The translations under genes and the position numbers were made by a program. 64,000 nt of DNA from the NCBI GenBank assembly GCA_023213395.1, contig CM041465.1:24993741-25057740 (forward strand), given 5' to 3'. The notes under the pieces are model-generated. The model ran no database searches, had not been told where the DNA came from, and saw only the letters and a program-made list of their open reading frames with translations. Shown in pieces: positions 1 to 11,957 of the stretch. Source of the stretch: Cycas panzhihuaensis. Taxonomy: Eukaryota; Cycadophyta. Positions within the stretch are counted from its first letter, which is position 1, and each line of letters opens with the position of its first letter.

Positions 1-930
1 AAGATGCCTTTTAAATACTTAAGTATCCTTTTAGTTGCTTTCTAGTGTAATAATTTTGGATCCTACGTGTACCTAGAAATTACTTTGATAGAATATGAAA
101 TGTGGAGTCTAGTAGTAGTAAGGAAGATCAAGCTTCTAACTAATTGCCTATATAGCATCACATCAACTAAAGTTACTTATGTGGAAGGAGTTAGGTCACA
201 TCCTATTTCCATTAGGGTTGCACCAGTATTGTAGTATTCTATTTTAAACTTCTTTAATAGATTCTTGGTATATTTATTTTATGACAAGGTAATTGAATCA
301 TTTTCCTATTTTACTTCTATACTAAGGAAATAATTTAGAAGTCCTAAATTAGTCATTTCAAACTTTTTTCCAATTGAATCCTTATAGCTGTGATGGACTC
401 TGTGCCACTACATGTAAGGAGTATATCATATACATATATAATAATTATTGTAATCATTTTATCTTTTTTTAACATATAAATTAGGATCTAATTCACATCT
501 TTGAAAACTATTTTATGTAAGAAACTTGCCCAACTTGGCATACCATTCTCTTAGGGTTTGTTTTAACCCATATACAACCTTTCTTAGCCTACATACAAGA
601 TGTTCTTAACTATTTTGAATGTATCCCTCTGGTTGGTACATGTAAACTTCTTCTTTAAGGTTTCCATTCAGGAAGGCATCTTTTACATCCAACTAATAAA
701 CCTTCTAATTATGTTATGTAGCTAAGGTAATTACCATTCTCATTGTATTTAGTTTTTCTATTAGAGAGAAGGTTTCATCATAATCTATCCCAACTATTTT
801 GAGTGTAGTCATTAGCTACTAATCTAGCCTTGTACTTTTCTATTTTCCCATCAAAATTCTCTTTTATTTTATACACCCACTTATAGTTAATAATTGGTTT
901 TCATGTAGGTGGTTCAACTAGTTCCTAAGT
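1..930 (-). pseudogene. pol: C1 reverse transcriptase / RNase H remnant
   Basis: Minus-strand reading gives three well-known copia RT blocks. At about 790-880 there is WVYKIKENFDGKIEKYKARL, the RT entry block. At about 640-700 there is VKDAFLNGNLKEEVYM. At about 100-220 there is LYRQLVRSLIFLTTTRLHI, the block before RNase H. The blocks lie in more than one frame with stops between them, so no intact enzyme is encoded. The protein would have copied element RNA into DNA within virus-like particles. The YVDD catalytic block was not read confidently. Copia identity is firm; the lineage within copia is not assigned. Confidence 0.85.
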
Positions 931-1309
931 TTTGCTTTTAAAAGTTGATTCCATTTCTATATCTACTGCTAATTTCCACTCAACATGTTGGTTGGCTTCT
1001 TCATATGACTAAGGTTCAATTGTATATAGAAGAGCTTAATGATTTTAGGACCTAGTCCTATGTTCAAATATATCATCTTTAGCTTCTTCAATCATTTTGA
1101 GATACCATTTATGTATCTTTCTAGAGGATGTTCTACTTTCCTCATCTTCTTTGACATTTGTTTTCTTAGGAAGAAAATGACCTCTTTTAGATTACACTTC
1201 TTTTGCTACTGCTATATCTTTAGAAGTGATTCCTGATATGTATTTAGATGAAGGAATTTTAATGGGAGTTTCCCTTATATGTGCTTCAATTTCTTGATAT
1301 ATTACTAGG

Positions 1310-2010
1310 CTTGCAATAATATTTGGTTCATTAAAAATAACATCTCTACTTATATAAACCTTATTTATTTTTGGGTCTATAGATCTAAAGCTTTTGAATT
1401 TTACTAAAGCCTATCATAATACACTCTATACTTTTGAAATCAAGTTTTGATCTCTACTTATTAGGAATATGAACAAAAGCTTAACAACTAAATATTTTTA
1501 TATTACTTACATTAGGTTTGTGACCCATGCAAGCTTCTTCTAGAGTTACCTTATTCAAGGCATAAGTTGGGACTTCAATTTATCAAATAGACTATTATAT
1601 TTACCCCTTGTACATAATAAGTTTTTGAAATCTACCTATCATGGATCATACTATATGCCATTTCAATGATGGTCCTATTCATCTAGTTTGTCACACTATT
1701 GTATTGAGATATATAAGGAGTTGTGATTTATCAATGTATCCCATGAATTTTGTAGAAGAATTATAACTCTTTTGAAGTATACTCCCCTCCTCCATCAGAC
1801 TTAATACATTTTGGCTTATATTTGTATTCCAATTATGCTTCAACTTTAAATTCTTTAAATTTATCAAAAGTTTCAAATTTATTATAAAGAAAGTATATCC
1901 CAACTTTCCTAAAAAAATCCTAAATGAATGTAAGAAAATATCTAGCTCTATTGATTAAGCTTGGAGTAATGGGTCCACAGAGATCAAAGTGCACTAATTC
2001 TAATTTGTTT
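1310..2010 (-). pseudogene. pol: C1 integrase remnant (copia type)
   Basis: Minus-strand reading gives, in order: GPITPSLINRARYFLTFIDD (about 1930-1980, start of the DDE core), SDGGG at about 1790 corresponding to the second catalytic Asp block, NRTIIEMAYSMIHDR at about 1630-1680, the block after the catalytic Glu region, and KINKVYISRDVIFNEPNI at about 1325-1375, the C-terminal tail typical of copia integrases. Stops and shifts separate them. The product would insert element cDNA into the genome; here it is dead. A 70-codon open stretch at 1691-1903 is part of this remnant in a partly shifted frame. Confidence 0.8.
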
Positions 2011-2019
2011 GTCACTTGT

Positions 2020-2600
2020 CATTTACTTCTTTAAAAAGGGAAATGATATTATTTACCAACCAAACATCCTTTACAAACAAATGAGTGAAATGTTATGTAT
2101 GGAAGTCCATTAACCATATTTGAATTCTTCAATAATTCTTATCTATAAAGGGAGATATATCCATATTTTAAATACCTGAGTTTATTATTATCAATGTTCA
2201 CAATAGAAAAGACTTTTACATCACTTTTTGTAATGATAGGATTTGAAAGTAATTTATAAAGATAATTGCTTTATATACCATTAGCAATCACAATTCCTCC
2301 TATTTCATATCTAAAATATGACAATACTCATCTTCATTGAAAATGATCCTTAACTTTTTTAGTCTAAGTTGAGAGACTAAACGAAGAATTTTCTGTAGTC
2401 CTAAAACAAAGAAAACATTCCTAATTTTCTAAATTTTATCTTTCATCTCAACTAATATTATGACAATGCCTTAAATATTGAGTGGATATTTATTCCCTAA
2501 CTCTATTGATTTATTTAAAGAGTAGGGCTTCATAGATTCAAATGATTCTCTATGACCTATCATATGACTAGATGCTCTCAAGTTGATATATTAGATATTT
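2020..2600 (-). pseudogene. pol: C1 protease and gag-pre-integrase remnant
   Basis: At about 2525-2590 the minus strand reads YINLRASSHMIGHRE, which aligns with the copia aspartic protease block WYxDSGASxHMxxxR. The catalytic Asp is Asn and DSG is NLR, so protease activity would be lost. Downstream, at about 2060-2110, a CKGCLVGK-like string, split by a frame change, matches the end of the gag-pre-integrase zinc-binding domain. The order protease, then gag-pre-integrase, then integrase agrees with copia. Confidence 0.7.
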
Positions 2601-2719
2601 TCATCTTTAAGTCTACTAGTAAGTGTAGCTATGAATGTTATTTCTTCTTCATCTTCTTTGAAATTATTTTATTTTATACTATAATTTTCAATGGGTCTTT
2701 TCCCTCTATAAATATTAGC

Positions 2720-3560
2720 TTTTATTTGAGAGCACTTATAGGGAACTTGGCCTCCTTTTTAATAATAACCACCAACATAAAATGCTCTATAACTAATAGA
2801 TAAGGGCCTAGGTTTTCCATAGTTGAAGTAGACTCTAACATCTCTAGGTGGAATTGATTATCCTTTTCCTCTTCTTTCTTGCCATATTCCTTTGGATTAA
2901 CTTCTAGTGTCAACAATCCTTCCTCAACCTCTTCAAACTAAATATCCTTCTCCTTTGGAACCAAGGCTAGGTTTGCATAGGAAATCCTCTTCAATTTCTA
3001 TCTCCTCTTTATATCTCCTATTTCTTTATACTTACCTAAGAAGAAGTCTTATTAAAATTTTAAGAGAGATGGTAGCACTCAAATCATTATTTGTTATCGA
3101 GTTTACCATGTTATTAAAGGATTTTAGGGGCTTATTTACAATCATTTCAATAATCTCCTATTCAAGTAGATTGGCTCCTATACTAATTAAATCATTCTTG
3201 ATTGAAGTCACTTTATGAATAAATTTCATAATGCTCTCCTTTTATTTTATATGTAATTTGAATAATTCCTCCTTTAAGGAAACAATCCTAGCCTAAAATT
3301 TCTAGCTATAAATATTGGAAAACACTTTCCAAATATCTTCATAGGATTTCAATCTTTTAACATACACCAAAAGATGATTTGAGATGGATAATTTTAGAAT
3401 TATTAATTCTAAATTATTCCTATCATCCTTTTTTCTATTTTTGTAGTTATATTTCATGCATTTTTTGCACTCAAAAAGGTTTCTGCCTTATTTTCTCAAA
3501 TAAAATAGTTTGTTTTAGTTAGTTTATCTTGGTAATTCAAAGCAAGAATAGAGGAGGCCA
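2720..3560 (-). pseudogene. gag: C1 gag remnant
   Basis: The minus-strand ATG near 3558 opens a sequence beginning MASSILALNYQDKL, resembling the N-terminus of copia Gag (UBN2 family). Broken helical Gag sequence follows to about 3000. At about 2745-2790 the string HFMLVVIIKKEAKFP aligns with the tail of a CCHC zinc knuckle in which the last Cys has become Phe. Gag would package element RNA. Several frame changes make a full protein impossible. The start is chosen only by position and similarity, so it is tentative. Confidence 0.6.
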
Positions 3561-5420
3561 TTTTGAGAAATGAGCTAAAGTTATCAGATTGATATTTTGG
3601 ACAATAGGTAGGCTAGTCATATGACTATATGAAATTTCATACAAAAGTATAGTTATATATATGGAATAGAAAAGGGAAGCAAAGAGAGATTATGATGTGA
3701 TGATTCTATATATGTAAATATCCTACTGGGATCAGACTTAGTTCACTCAAAATCTAGCTCAATTTTGGCAAACTATAGCTAGGGTGTTTTTCAAAAACTA
3801 CTTGTATTTTTTAAAATACTCAATCAAAAGACTTGAAAATAGATTCAAATGAAGTGAACAAAATAAGAGAATAGATTTTGTGTAGTATTAACCAAAAAAA
3901 GGAGTCATTTGAGTAAAAAATGCATAGGAACCTTCAAACCTACACACACTAAAAAAGGGCCAAAACTACCTAAAAGAGAGCTTGAACAAATTTGATCTTG
4001 TTGGGAGAAATGACGACCTTATCAAAATGCACCTCTTGGTGAAATTTTATAAAATTCTAAGCACTTTGAGTTTTCTAGTCTATACTACAGTCATACAATT
4101 ATGTATACGTCCATACTTATGATTTCTTTCTGTACTTCATATGATTTGCTCACTTGAACTTAGATTTAATGAATAGAATACTTTTATCTTAGACTTAGTT
4201 ACTCTAGGAATAAACCTCTTTCTCAAAGCTATTTGCCTTGTTGTAATACCATAAAAGAAAATAGACTTAAAAGTAGAAAGATTTCTTCTTGATTATGTGA
4301 GATAGTATCTCTCTATAAATACATGAGATAGTTTGTTTCTACTTACTACATGTAAGCCACTTGTTTTCCACTTGTCACTATTACATAGAAGAGGGAATGG
4401 CACATGACCCTCATTAACTCATAACTTAATTTCCTAGATAAAACATTATCTTTACCACTAATAATCAAAAGCTCCTTTAGCTTTTAGTCAATTAGTGAGT
4501 TAATCATTCAATAGACTCCTCATTTACCCCTTTACAACTTATATGTTATTTTTTATTAAGTAGAACTTTAGTTATGCAAGTGACCTTAACTTATCCTTCT
4601 TCCCATGTGGTGCATTGGGTACCTAGTTCTAAAGTAAACCCCATCGATAGTACCCCTTCTACTCCTTGATGGTCAATTGTTCAAGACCTTCTCCTTTAAC
4701 TCTTAGAGACACTTAGATTGAACATCTAATAAATACCCATGGTTTATCTCTTAAGGGCATGACCACTGCCTTTTTTGTCACCTATATTTCATTAGATCCC
4801 AATCCTCTATGGTTTGGCTAATTACAACTATATTCTTAAAAGTTATTAGTTATCTATATCCATTGCACTTTGATGAAAATCACATGATGATCATAGTCAC
4901 CTATCCTTTAGCAAGCATAGGGGTAGATGAGATGAGTCATCTAGAAAATAAGTTCAATGATGCCAAGTTCACTATGCCTCTTATTTGAACTATCTTATGG
5001 AGTGACACACTTCCCTCCTCCTCCCCCCCCCCCCCTTCCCTAGAAAGAAAATGAAGAGAAAAGAATTTTTGTATATAGATATTAGAAGTCTCTTGGAATC
5101 TAGGGTAAGCAATGTGTTAGCTTCATCCTCACCTACAACATGTAGTTTAAATCTAGTTATGTACATCATTCAAGAACTTTGCATTCAATTACTTGGGTCC
5201 ATTGTGATCTTAGTTATGATTGAAAACTATTTGACACTTGGGAGATTATATATTAACTTGGAAAATGGTAATTATAGTGATGAAACCAAACCATAGGGTC
5301 CCTATCTTTCACTCCTCTAGGTTAAGTCATTTAGACTAGCTCATACACTTGATAGTTAATTCTTACACCTTCCCCTTATTTTTCAACTTGTCTCTGAGTT
5401 TTTATTCTTTTCCCTTTTGG
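3561..5420. other. No gene seen; AT-rich anonymous DNA
   Basis: Six-frame reading finds no recognisable domain. Short open stretches (for example 5051-5296 +) show no motif. A C-homopolymer run lies near 5024-5036. A string near 4244-4256 is a weak reverse-complement match to the tRNA-Met primer site, possibly the 5' end of C1, but no LTR pair confirms it. Confidence 0.5.
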
Positions 5421-5429
5421 TCTTGAACA

Positions 5430-5810
5430 TCTATACCGATAGTAGGAGCTAAGGGAGCCTAAGAGTTTCTATTGTAACATGGGTCATCCATGATTTCAAG
5501 TGGAATCTCCTCACTAGTGCTAACTTCTCCATCTCACAAGTAAATAATAATGAAGCTAAGTATTTAGTAGTCATTGGGGCTCTTACTTATGTTCTTAAAT
5601 TCCATAATAAACACATTAATCTATTTTTAGATTCCCAAATAGTAGTATATAACTCATGTTTACCAAATTTGTTTAAGCCAGTTGTGTTATTTACTTTGTA
5701 AGGTCACTTCCCTACTAACATACTTTACCTATGTTACCATTCAACACATCCTGAAAACCTAAAATGTTAAAATTGACTCACTTGTTTCCCATATAATTTA
5801 TAGCCATCAC
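5430..5810 (+). pseudogene. Isolated RNase H domain remnant (RVT_3 / second RNase H type)
   Basis: The plus strand reads NNEAKYLVVIGALTYVL followed by INLFLDSQIVVYNSC at about 5545-5660. This matches the RNase H block NNxAEYxAxxxGLxxAL...DSQLVVxQ. About 60 codons further on, YVTIQHILKT and NVKIDSL correspond to the C-terminal HIPRxxNxxADxLA block, with a stop between them. A TYTDS string at about 5430 may be the first catalytic Asp block. This RNase H type is found as the extra domain of Tat-lineage gypsy elements and at the end of plant LINEs. I see no RT upstream or integrase downstream, so the parent is undecided. Confidence 0.55.
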
Positions 5811-8800
5811 TTGTAGCATAGCCATCATAAGCTAGGGGCATTTGTTACTTTGACTACAAGTCTGAATAACTTATCTGACTTCCAAGACTTGTAATTTAGG
5901 GCCTTCTCTCTCCCTATAAGAATAAACTATAACTCCAAAAATATTACTACAAAAGAGTCTAAACTGTGGTAGCCATATACACCCTTAATAATTAATATCC
6001 CACTATAAAATGAGTATAAACTAATGAAAATATCTCATTCTCAAATATTTATAAAAAATACAAAAGAGAAAAACAAAGTTCTTAAATACTTTTAGAGCCT
6101 AGAAAATAGAACAAACACACATACATTACTACTGCCCATCCATAAGGGGTATAACAATGACCAAAAGAAAAACATCCATCTATACATTATCAAGTGATTC
6201 TAACTATGCTAAGGGACATTAAAAAGGAGGGAAGCCATTCAAGGTTAGAGCCAATAAGACATTGTATCAATCTAATATCATATATACATATCATAATAAT
6301 ATAAATCATGTGAAATAATATACACTATATAGAGACATAAAATATATCATGATCCTAATACCTCTATGAGTATCATATTTACATCTCTCTTCTCTAACTT
6401 CCCCTCATAGAATGGAATTATGGTCCCATCATAACACATCTATATCCCCCCCTTCATAGGGGTTATAATATCATATATATCAAGGGTATCGTGACCTACC
6501 ATGACTTCCCTTCATCTGATGTTTGTGGGTATGAGACCCCTCTCCTTTATATATGGTAGTATGCACCTATTGAATACTTTGGCTATATAAAGGAATAACT
6601 TATCCACTCACCTTTAGGATTGACATATTCTAATACTATATGCATATCCATAGCCCTAATGGCAGGTACAAAACACTAGGTGTAAAGACCTAAGAACTCT
6701 AGATCACCATCCTGCCACACTGGTGGCTCACCTAGTCCATATACAATGGATAGAAGGCCATCTAAGGTTTATCCCATGAAGGCTCCATCCAATCTATCTC
6801 CTCTTACATATAACCAACATAAACAAGTTATTCACTTCTCTATTAAAAGGATAATCACATAACCATAAAGCTTAATCACTTAAATATAAACTACAAAATA
6901 AAGTAATATATATACCATCTACATATAGAGCACCCTATGCCACTCTAATATCCATCCCTAGCCTTGTAATCTCCCCAAGCTATTTCAATATCATAGAAAC
7001 CTATGCATTGACCCTATCTCCTCTTACATTGCTAACTTTTATTATATGAAACCCACCAAGTCCATTACCTACCTTAGGAGCTCCCTCTCCCTCTTGGATA
7101 CCATTATGACCATTCTTATGAATACCATCTCCTTTCCCTCTTTTCGGTGGAGGGGGTGATGCTATTGGAGCCATACCTATAGTAATGTCCCCCTTATCAT
7201 AAGACCATGGGGGTATCCCCTTATGAGGATTTATAACCCATTAGTTGTGAGTCATCCTATCTAGTTGTAGGCTCTTGAAAAGTATATATGTGTCCCTCCC
7301 TACATATATAGGCTCTCATGTGCCACTAGTTCATCATCGAATCCATAATTGTTAGCTCACTTAGCACCCTTATTAGCTAAGTTAATGGGATATGATCATA
7401 TAACTAACATAGTAGTATCGATGTGTAAGAAAAAGCACCCTTCTTATTATGATGAATATGAGATAACTAGTGATGCATGCTATCATGTATATATCATGCC
7501 TAGTTGTATCTCACTCTTAATTCATACTATCATACTACTCTTATTTACTAACTTAGGAAACCCATGAAATTTTGTATCCTTATAATTTAGAACAAAATGA
7601 TCAATCCAATAACCTTTCAAATCATGGGAATATTTATGACTTGCCTAAAATCCATAACACTGACTCTATATACCCCTACATGCTTAAGCTCTGTAGTTAT
7701 ATACTAGTTCATTGCAGTCTACTCATCCTCCTTGATTACCCTTAGTTGAGCCACACTCTAACTATGCCAAGAAACTCCAAGGATCCTCCCTAGCTCCCTT
7801 ACACCAAGATATAAATCTCCTAGATGTATGTTTCCTAGCTTTCAAGAATGGATTAGGATGACACCATACAAGTAAGATTAGGTATGTATTCTTTCCTTTT
7901 TTACTTTGTTATGTTCTCTAATCATTGAGATGTGTAATGGTTACATGATTATCTGGCTGCCTGCATTACTTTCTTTATCTCTTGCTTGTGTGCAATCTTT
8001 TACCTATGATGACTAAGACTCTGGTCTAATGGTAATGTATATAGCTCCCACAGTAATTTCTGTAATGGTTATGGGTAGTCACAGGCTTTTGTAGCTCGAT
8101 TTACATGATCTCTTACTTGTTTCATGCCTTTTGGCTGCATCTTTTCCTTTTATTGCACCTCATTTATTCCTTGGTCTACCAAGGAGAGTTGTTAAGGTCC
8201 TCCATGAGAATATGTGCCCTCTTTCTCATCCTATATGAGGTCTATTCACTTATTTCTACTGGTTTTTGTCGTTCGACACTATTTCCTTGAGGTTTTAGCC
8301 CATTTTGCTTTGTTTCAAGGATGTTTCCATTGCTTGACAAGCCTCTCGTTGATCTTGATTCAATGGATTCATCATCTAGAAGGGAATTACAAGCCCTAGT
8401 AGTCATTCCCTCCCTGTTTCCTTCACTTTTATTAAAGATTATGATGTTTTCTTATTAATTTTTTTAAAATTCTAAGTCTCTGCTATAGCCCCACTATGTT
8501 TCCTGTCTATCCTACCTTAATAGTTGTGCCCTACTAATATATTTACAACACCATAAATATATTAGCGCTATCATGATATTTTTATGGGTTGACTATTATA
8601 TTGTTACCCACACCTAGAAACAACTAAGTTTTGGTATTAATTGCCTTCTAACATGAGATCTTGCCTTGAGACCTACCTAGATTAGGGCCTAATGGTCCCG
8701 AGAGGCCTTAGGAACAATAAAAGGAAATTTTAAATCTCATTTAGATCATCATTCAACATCTCTCAAACTCTCTGCTTCTTACACAACTCACAAAAACATA

Positions 8801-9789
8801 GTTTTCTGATCACTCTTAGGGTAGTAAAGCAAAAATTAGTGAGAAATCAACTCAGAGGAAGTTTGAGGACCTCCCCTAGTTAGGAAATTAGCCAAGGAGC
8901 TTCTTGATCTCCCCCTTAATCCCAGATTTTCCTCCCAACAAGGACTATTTCCCATAGTAAGCTTACAACTTATGTCAACATTCTCTTCAACTAATGAGTA
9001 AGCTCAATCTCCTCTATTTTTTGTTATCTAATACTTATGTTTCACTTGGTCTATCTCATTATTTGTTGTAGATTTTGGTTATTTCATGGTTTGAGAACCA
9101 TTTGTATGCTTATTTGGAGTTTCCTAAGCATAAACTTTGGAGGCAACACCTCCATCTTTCATAAAAAACCTCTTGTTTCACTTGCCAAACCTCTAGCTTA
9201 TGGTAAGTGAAGGAATTGGCCAGTTAAAGGAGATCATAGGAAGGGCTTTAAGCTTGAGTTCTGACTCTAAAAGTCTCCCTTCACTAGGGTAATCCCCTCC
9301 TTGAAGCCCTCCAAGCATCCTACCACCCATCACTGTAACTAGTGCGACATTTGGTAGTGAAACAAGCAACACTCCCTTCACACTCTTATCCTACACTTGG
9401 ACTCTCACCCAAAATCACTATTCAACCATAAGACACCTATATCCATTTGGGAGGAACCACACATTATAAAGGAACTTTCCATTCTGAGGTAATCCCCCCT
9501 TCCTTTTTCCCTATTTTCTCCATAATGTTGCATGGTGATATTTTGAGCTAGGAAGCAATATTTAAATTCATTTTATTATTGTAAATTATAAATCTAAATT
9601 TTCTAACAACATTTTGCCAAAAGAGAGTACATATATACACATACATATCTTGCTTGTAGAAGGGTTTTCTCTTTGTATCACAGGTGGAGGACTTCCTTTG
9701 TAAGCAAGGTGATACATTGCATGAAGGTAATGTTCTTTTTTTTTTTTTTTGGTTTCAAGTTTTATTTCATTTCTTTCTTTCATTATTGT
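5811..9789. other. No gene seen; anonymous AT-rich DNA
   Basis: About 4 kb without a recognisable domain on either strand. Short open stretches at 7349-7567, 8105-8399, 9193-9381 and 9586-9908 lack motifs and look like chance. A string near 8620-8640 (TTTTGGTATTAATTGCC) faintly resembles a primer binding site but no LTR was found beside it. A T-run of 15 or so lies at about 9737-9751. The last five bases, ATTGT at 9785-9789, are the left target-site duplication of G1. Confidence 0.45.
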
Positions 9790-10843
9790 TGATCCAGGAG
9801 GATCTACCATATGTTTACAGGATGCGGAAAATTCTAGGCATTGGCATAACTAAAAGAGATATGGCCAAATGGTATCAAAATTCTATGAAATTTTGTTTAA
9901 AGGGATAAGACACATCTCACTAGATGTGTACAAAAGGTGGGGTTCAGAAAATATCATTTGATTAGAGTTCACGCCTTGTCTTTGCATAAAAATTAATCCC
10001 ACACCTAGCAGAAAAAAATAGAAAATATATATTATAATTATATGAATAGAAACATGGCCAAATGACATACAAATAAGCTAAAATTTTGAGAAAGTGGAGG
10101 AGACATATGTTAATATATGTTTACCAAATTTGAGCTGAATTAGAGTCCGTTAAGGTTAGTTACAAGCTGAAACTTTTAAGAATTGCATGAAGGCCACTTG
10201 GACAGCAGAAAAACAACAAATACATATTATTATTAAATGAATAAACATGTAGTCAAATGACATCCAAATGAGCTAAAAATTTGAGGAAGATGAGGGGACA
10301 TACGTTCCTATATGTGTACCAAATTTGAGCCAAATTAGAGTACGTTAAGATCTGTTACAAGCTACAAATTTTTAAGAATTGTATGAAGGCCACTTGGACA
10401 ACATGCATTCTGGTGGTTAGTGGTTATACTTGCATGATTGCCACTTGTTAAACATGCAATTCAGGTTTCTTTCTATAAATTGAGCCCTTCTATAGGTTGG
10501 AGAGGTGGTTCTTAGAGACTTGACTTGGGAAGCATCCTTGGAGAAGCATTTGGAGGGTTTGAGTCCCCCTTATGGTATAATTGTAACATTTATTCCTTGT
10601 AATTTTACCATTCTTTTGCTAGTTGATTTCTCCACCATTAAATGGAGATTTTCATGGTTTAATAAAAGTATTACTCCTCATACTTTTGGATCAATGTCAA
10701 GAATAATTGATTTGGTGTAGAATTTTCCTTTCATGGGCTCATTTTTGTTTTGATGTTATTGAGTTTTCTACACTAACTCCCAGGATCTCAAGGAGGAAAG
10801 GTTGATAATTGATTTCTTCACCAACTAAGCTCTTTTGGGATTA
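9790..10843 (+). repeat. G1 5' LTR
   Basis: The LTR starts TGATCCAGGAGG and ends TTTTGGGATTA. The right copy ends GGGATCA, so the terminal CA here has become TA. The first six and last six bases form an inverted repeat (TGATCC/GGATCA). It is flanked on the left by ATTGT. A 71-codon open stretch at 10505-10720 lies in the LTR and recurs in the right LTR; it is not a gene. Confidence 0.93.
9863..10445 (+). repeat. Three tandem units of about 194 bp within the G1 LTR
   Basis: The string GGCCAAATG and its surroundings recur at 9863, 10056 and 10251, giving periods of about 193-195 bp. Units two and three also share GAAGGCCACTTGGACA near 10189 and 10384 and the phrase ACCAAATTTGAGC. Unit one is more diverged. 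The same three units occur in the right LTR, starting near 15524, 15718 and 15914, so the expansion predates this insertion. Confidence 0.8.
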
Positions 10844-10848
10844 TATTT

Positions 10849-10860
10849 TGGTATCAGAGC
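10849..10860 (+). other. G1 primer binding site (tRNA-Met-i)
   Basis: TGGTATCAGAGC, five bases after the LTR end, is complementary to the 3' end of plant initiator tRNA-Met, the usual primer for minus-strand cDNA synthesis in plant LTR elements. Confidence 0.93.
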
Positions 10861-10886
10861 CTCTGATCTTTGTTGTTGGGACTTGA

Positions 10887-11877
10887 ATGGTACAAACAAG
10901 GAAAGGATACAAAGAGAAAGGTGAAGACTTTCTTGTATTGCAATCACCAAGAAGACAAAGAAAGAATCCAAGCACCATGGCTGAAAAAGAAGATGGAGAA
11001 ATTAGATTTGAAAGGCTTGAGAAGAACGTTGAAGCCTTGATGCAAATGATGACCCACCTTCTACCTCTAGTCAAAGGAGAAGGCAAAGAGAAGGAATTTG
11101 AAGGAGGATCCACATATGACGACGACCATGAAGAGGAAGATGAGGAGACCTTAAAGCACTCTTTTGAAGAAAGCAAGGGTACTTCATCTCATCAACCCTT
11201 CAAGGTGGAGGCAAAGTTGGATATTCCAACTTATGATGGAGAGGTAAATGCTGAAAAGTTGGACCATTGGTTGGATCAACTTGAAACCTACTTCATAATC
11301 TATGCTTATAGTAATGCTCAAAAGCTTTCATTTGCTAGGCTCAAGTTGTGTAAACATGCATTGACATGGTGGAATGCATATTTAAAGACTCATGATGTAT
11401 CTTCTTTTTCATGGAGGGATTTTAAGAAAATAATAAAGAAGCAATTCTACCCCATAGGTCATGAGGAAGACCAATGGGTCACTTGGCAATATTTACACCA
11501 AGGGAGAGGTGTAAGTGTCCAAGACTATACTTCTTTATTTTTAGGCATGGCATGCTACTTGGTATTAATATGGATGAACATGTCACTCTTATGAAATTCA
11601 TTGGAGGATTACATGAATACATAAGGAAGGAACTAAGGCTTTTAAGGTTCAATCCATTAGAGAAGCAAGTAGGATGGCTATGGCAATAGAAAGTAAAAGT
11701 AAGAAATCTACATTCATGTCTAAAGATTCTACTTTTACTTCTAATAAGTATGAAAAGAATCCTAAATGGCACTCATCAAAAGGCAAGAAGGAAAGAAGAA
11801 AAGAACTAATTTTGTTAAAAGTTCTAACTATTGTGAGCATTGTGATATTAGTGGTCATATTACGACAAAGTGTTGGA
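10887..11877 (+). pseudogene. gag: G1 gag (frameshifted)
   Basis: The ATG at 10887, 27 bases after the primer site, starts MVQTRKGYKEKGEDF. An acidic, serine-rich N-terminal third is followed from about residue 120 by a retrotransposon Gag domain, including ALTWWNAYL and FKKIIKKQFYP. Frame is lost near 11550, where the sequence continues in another frame to about 11689 (MDEHVTLMKFIGGLHEYIRK). A CCHC zinc knuckle, CEHCDISGHITTKC, spacing CX2CX4HX4C, is intact at 11832-11873 back in the original frame. Gag would form the particle and bind element RNA. The knuckle is complete but the protein cannot be made whole because of the shifts. Confidence 0.88.
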
Positions 11878-11957
11878 AGTTGCATCCGAACTAAAGTGAA
11901 GCATATCAAGGATATGGAATTAAGAAAGAAGGAAAAAGGAAAGCACTACTTTACGAG

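Larger units (their letters stand above)
1..3560 (-). mobile_element. C1: degraded Ty1/copia retrotransposon, left part cut by window edge
   Basis: Read on the minus strand from right to left the order is gag, protease, gag-pre-integrase, integrase, reverse transcriptase, and the start of RNase H. Integrase before RT is the Ty1/copia order. All domains carry many stops and frameshifts, so this is an old copy. The 3' LTR, if it survives, lies left of base 1. No convincing 5' LTR or primer site is visible to the right of gag; a weak PBS-like string near 4244-4256 is not enough to place an LTR. Confidence 0.85.

Noticed and set aside
7349-8399. Open stretches of 61-72 codons on the plus strand
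   Set aside because: No motif, no coding-like composition, and expected by chance over several kb.
8615-8645. Primer-site-like TTTTGGTATTAATTGCC as the start of another LTR element
   Set aside because: Poor match and no LTR, gag or polypurine tract nearby.
10505-10720. 71-codon open stretch with a near-identical second copy at 16167-16382
   Set aside because: Both lie inside the G1 LTRs; the duplication is the LTR pair, not a gene family.
10841-11176. Serine-rich 111-codon minus-strand open stretch
   Set aside because: Antisense shadow of the acidic G1 gag N-terminus.
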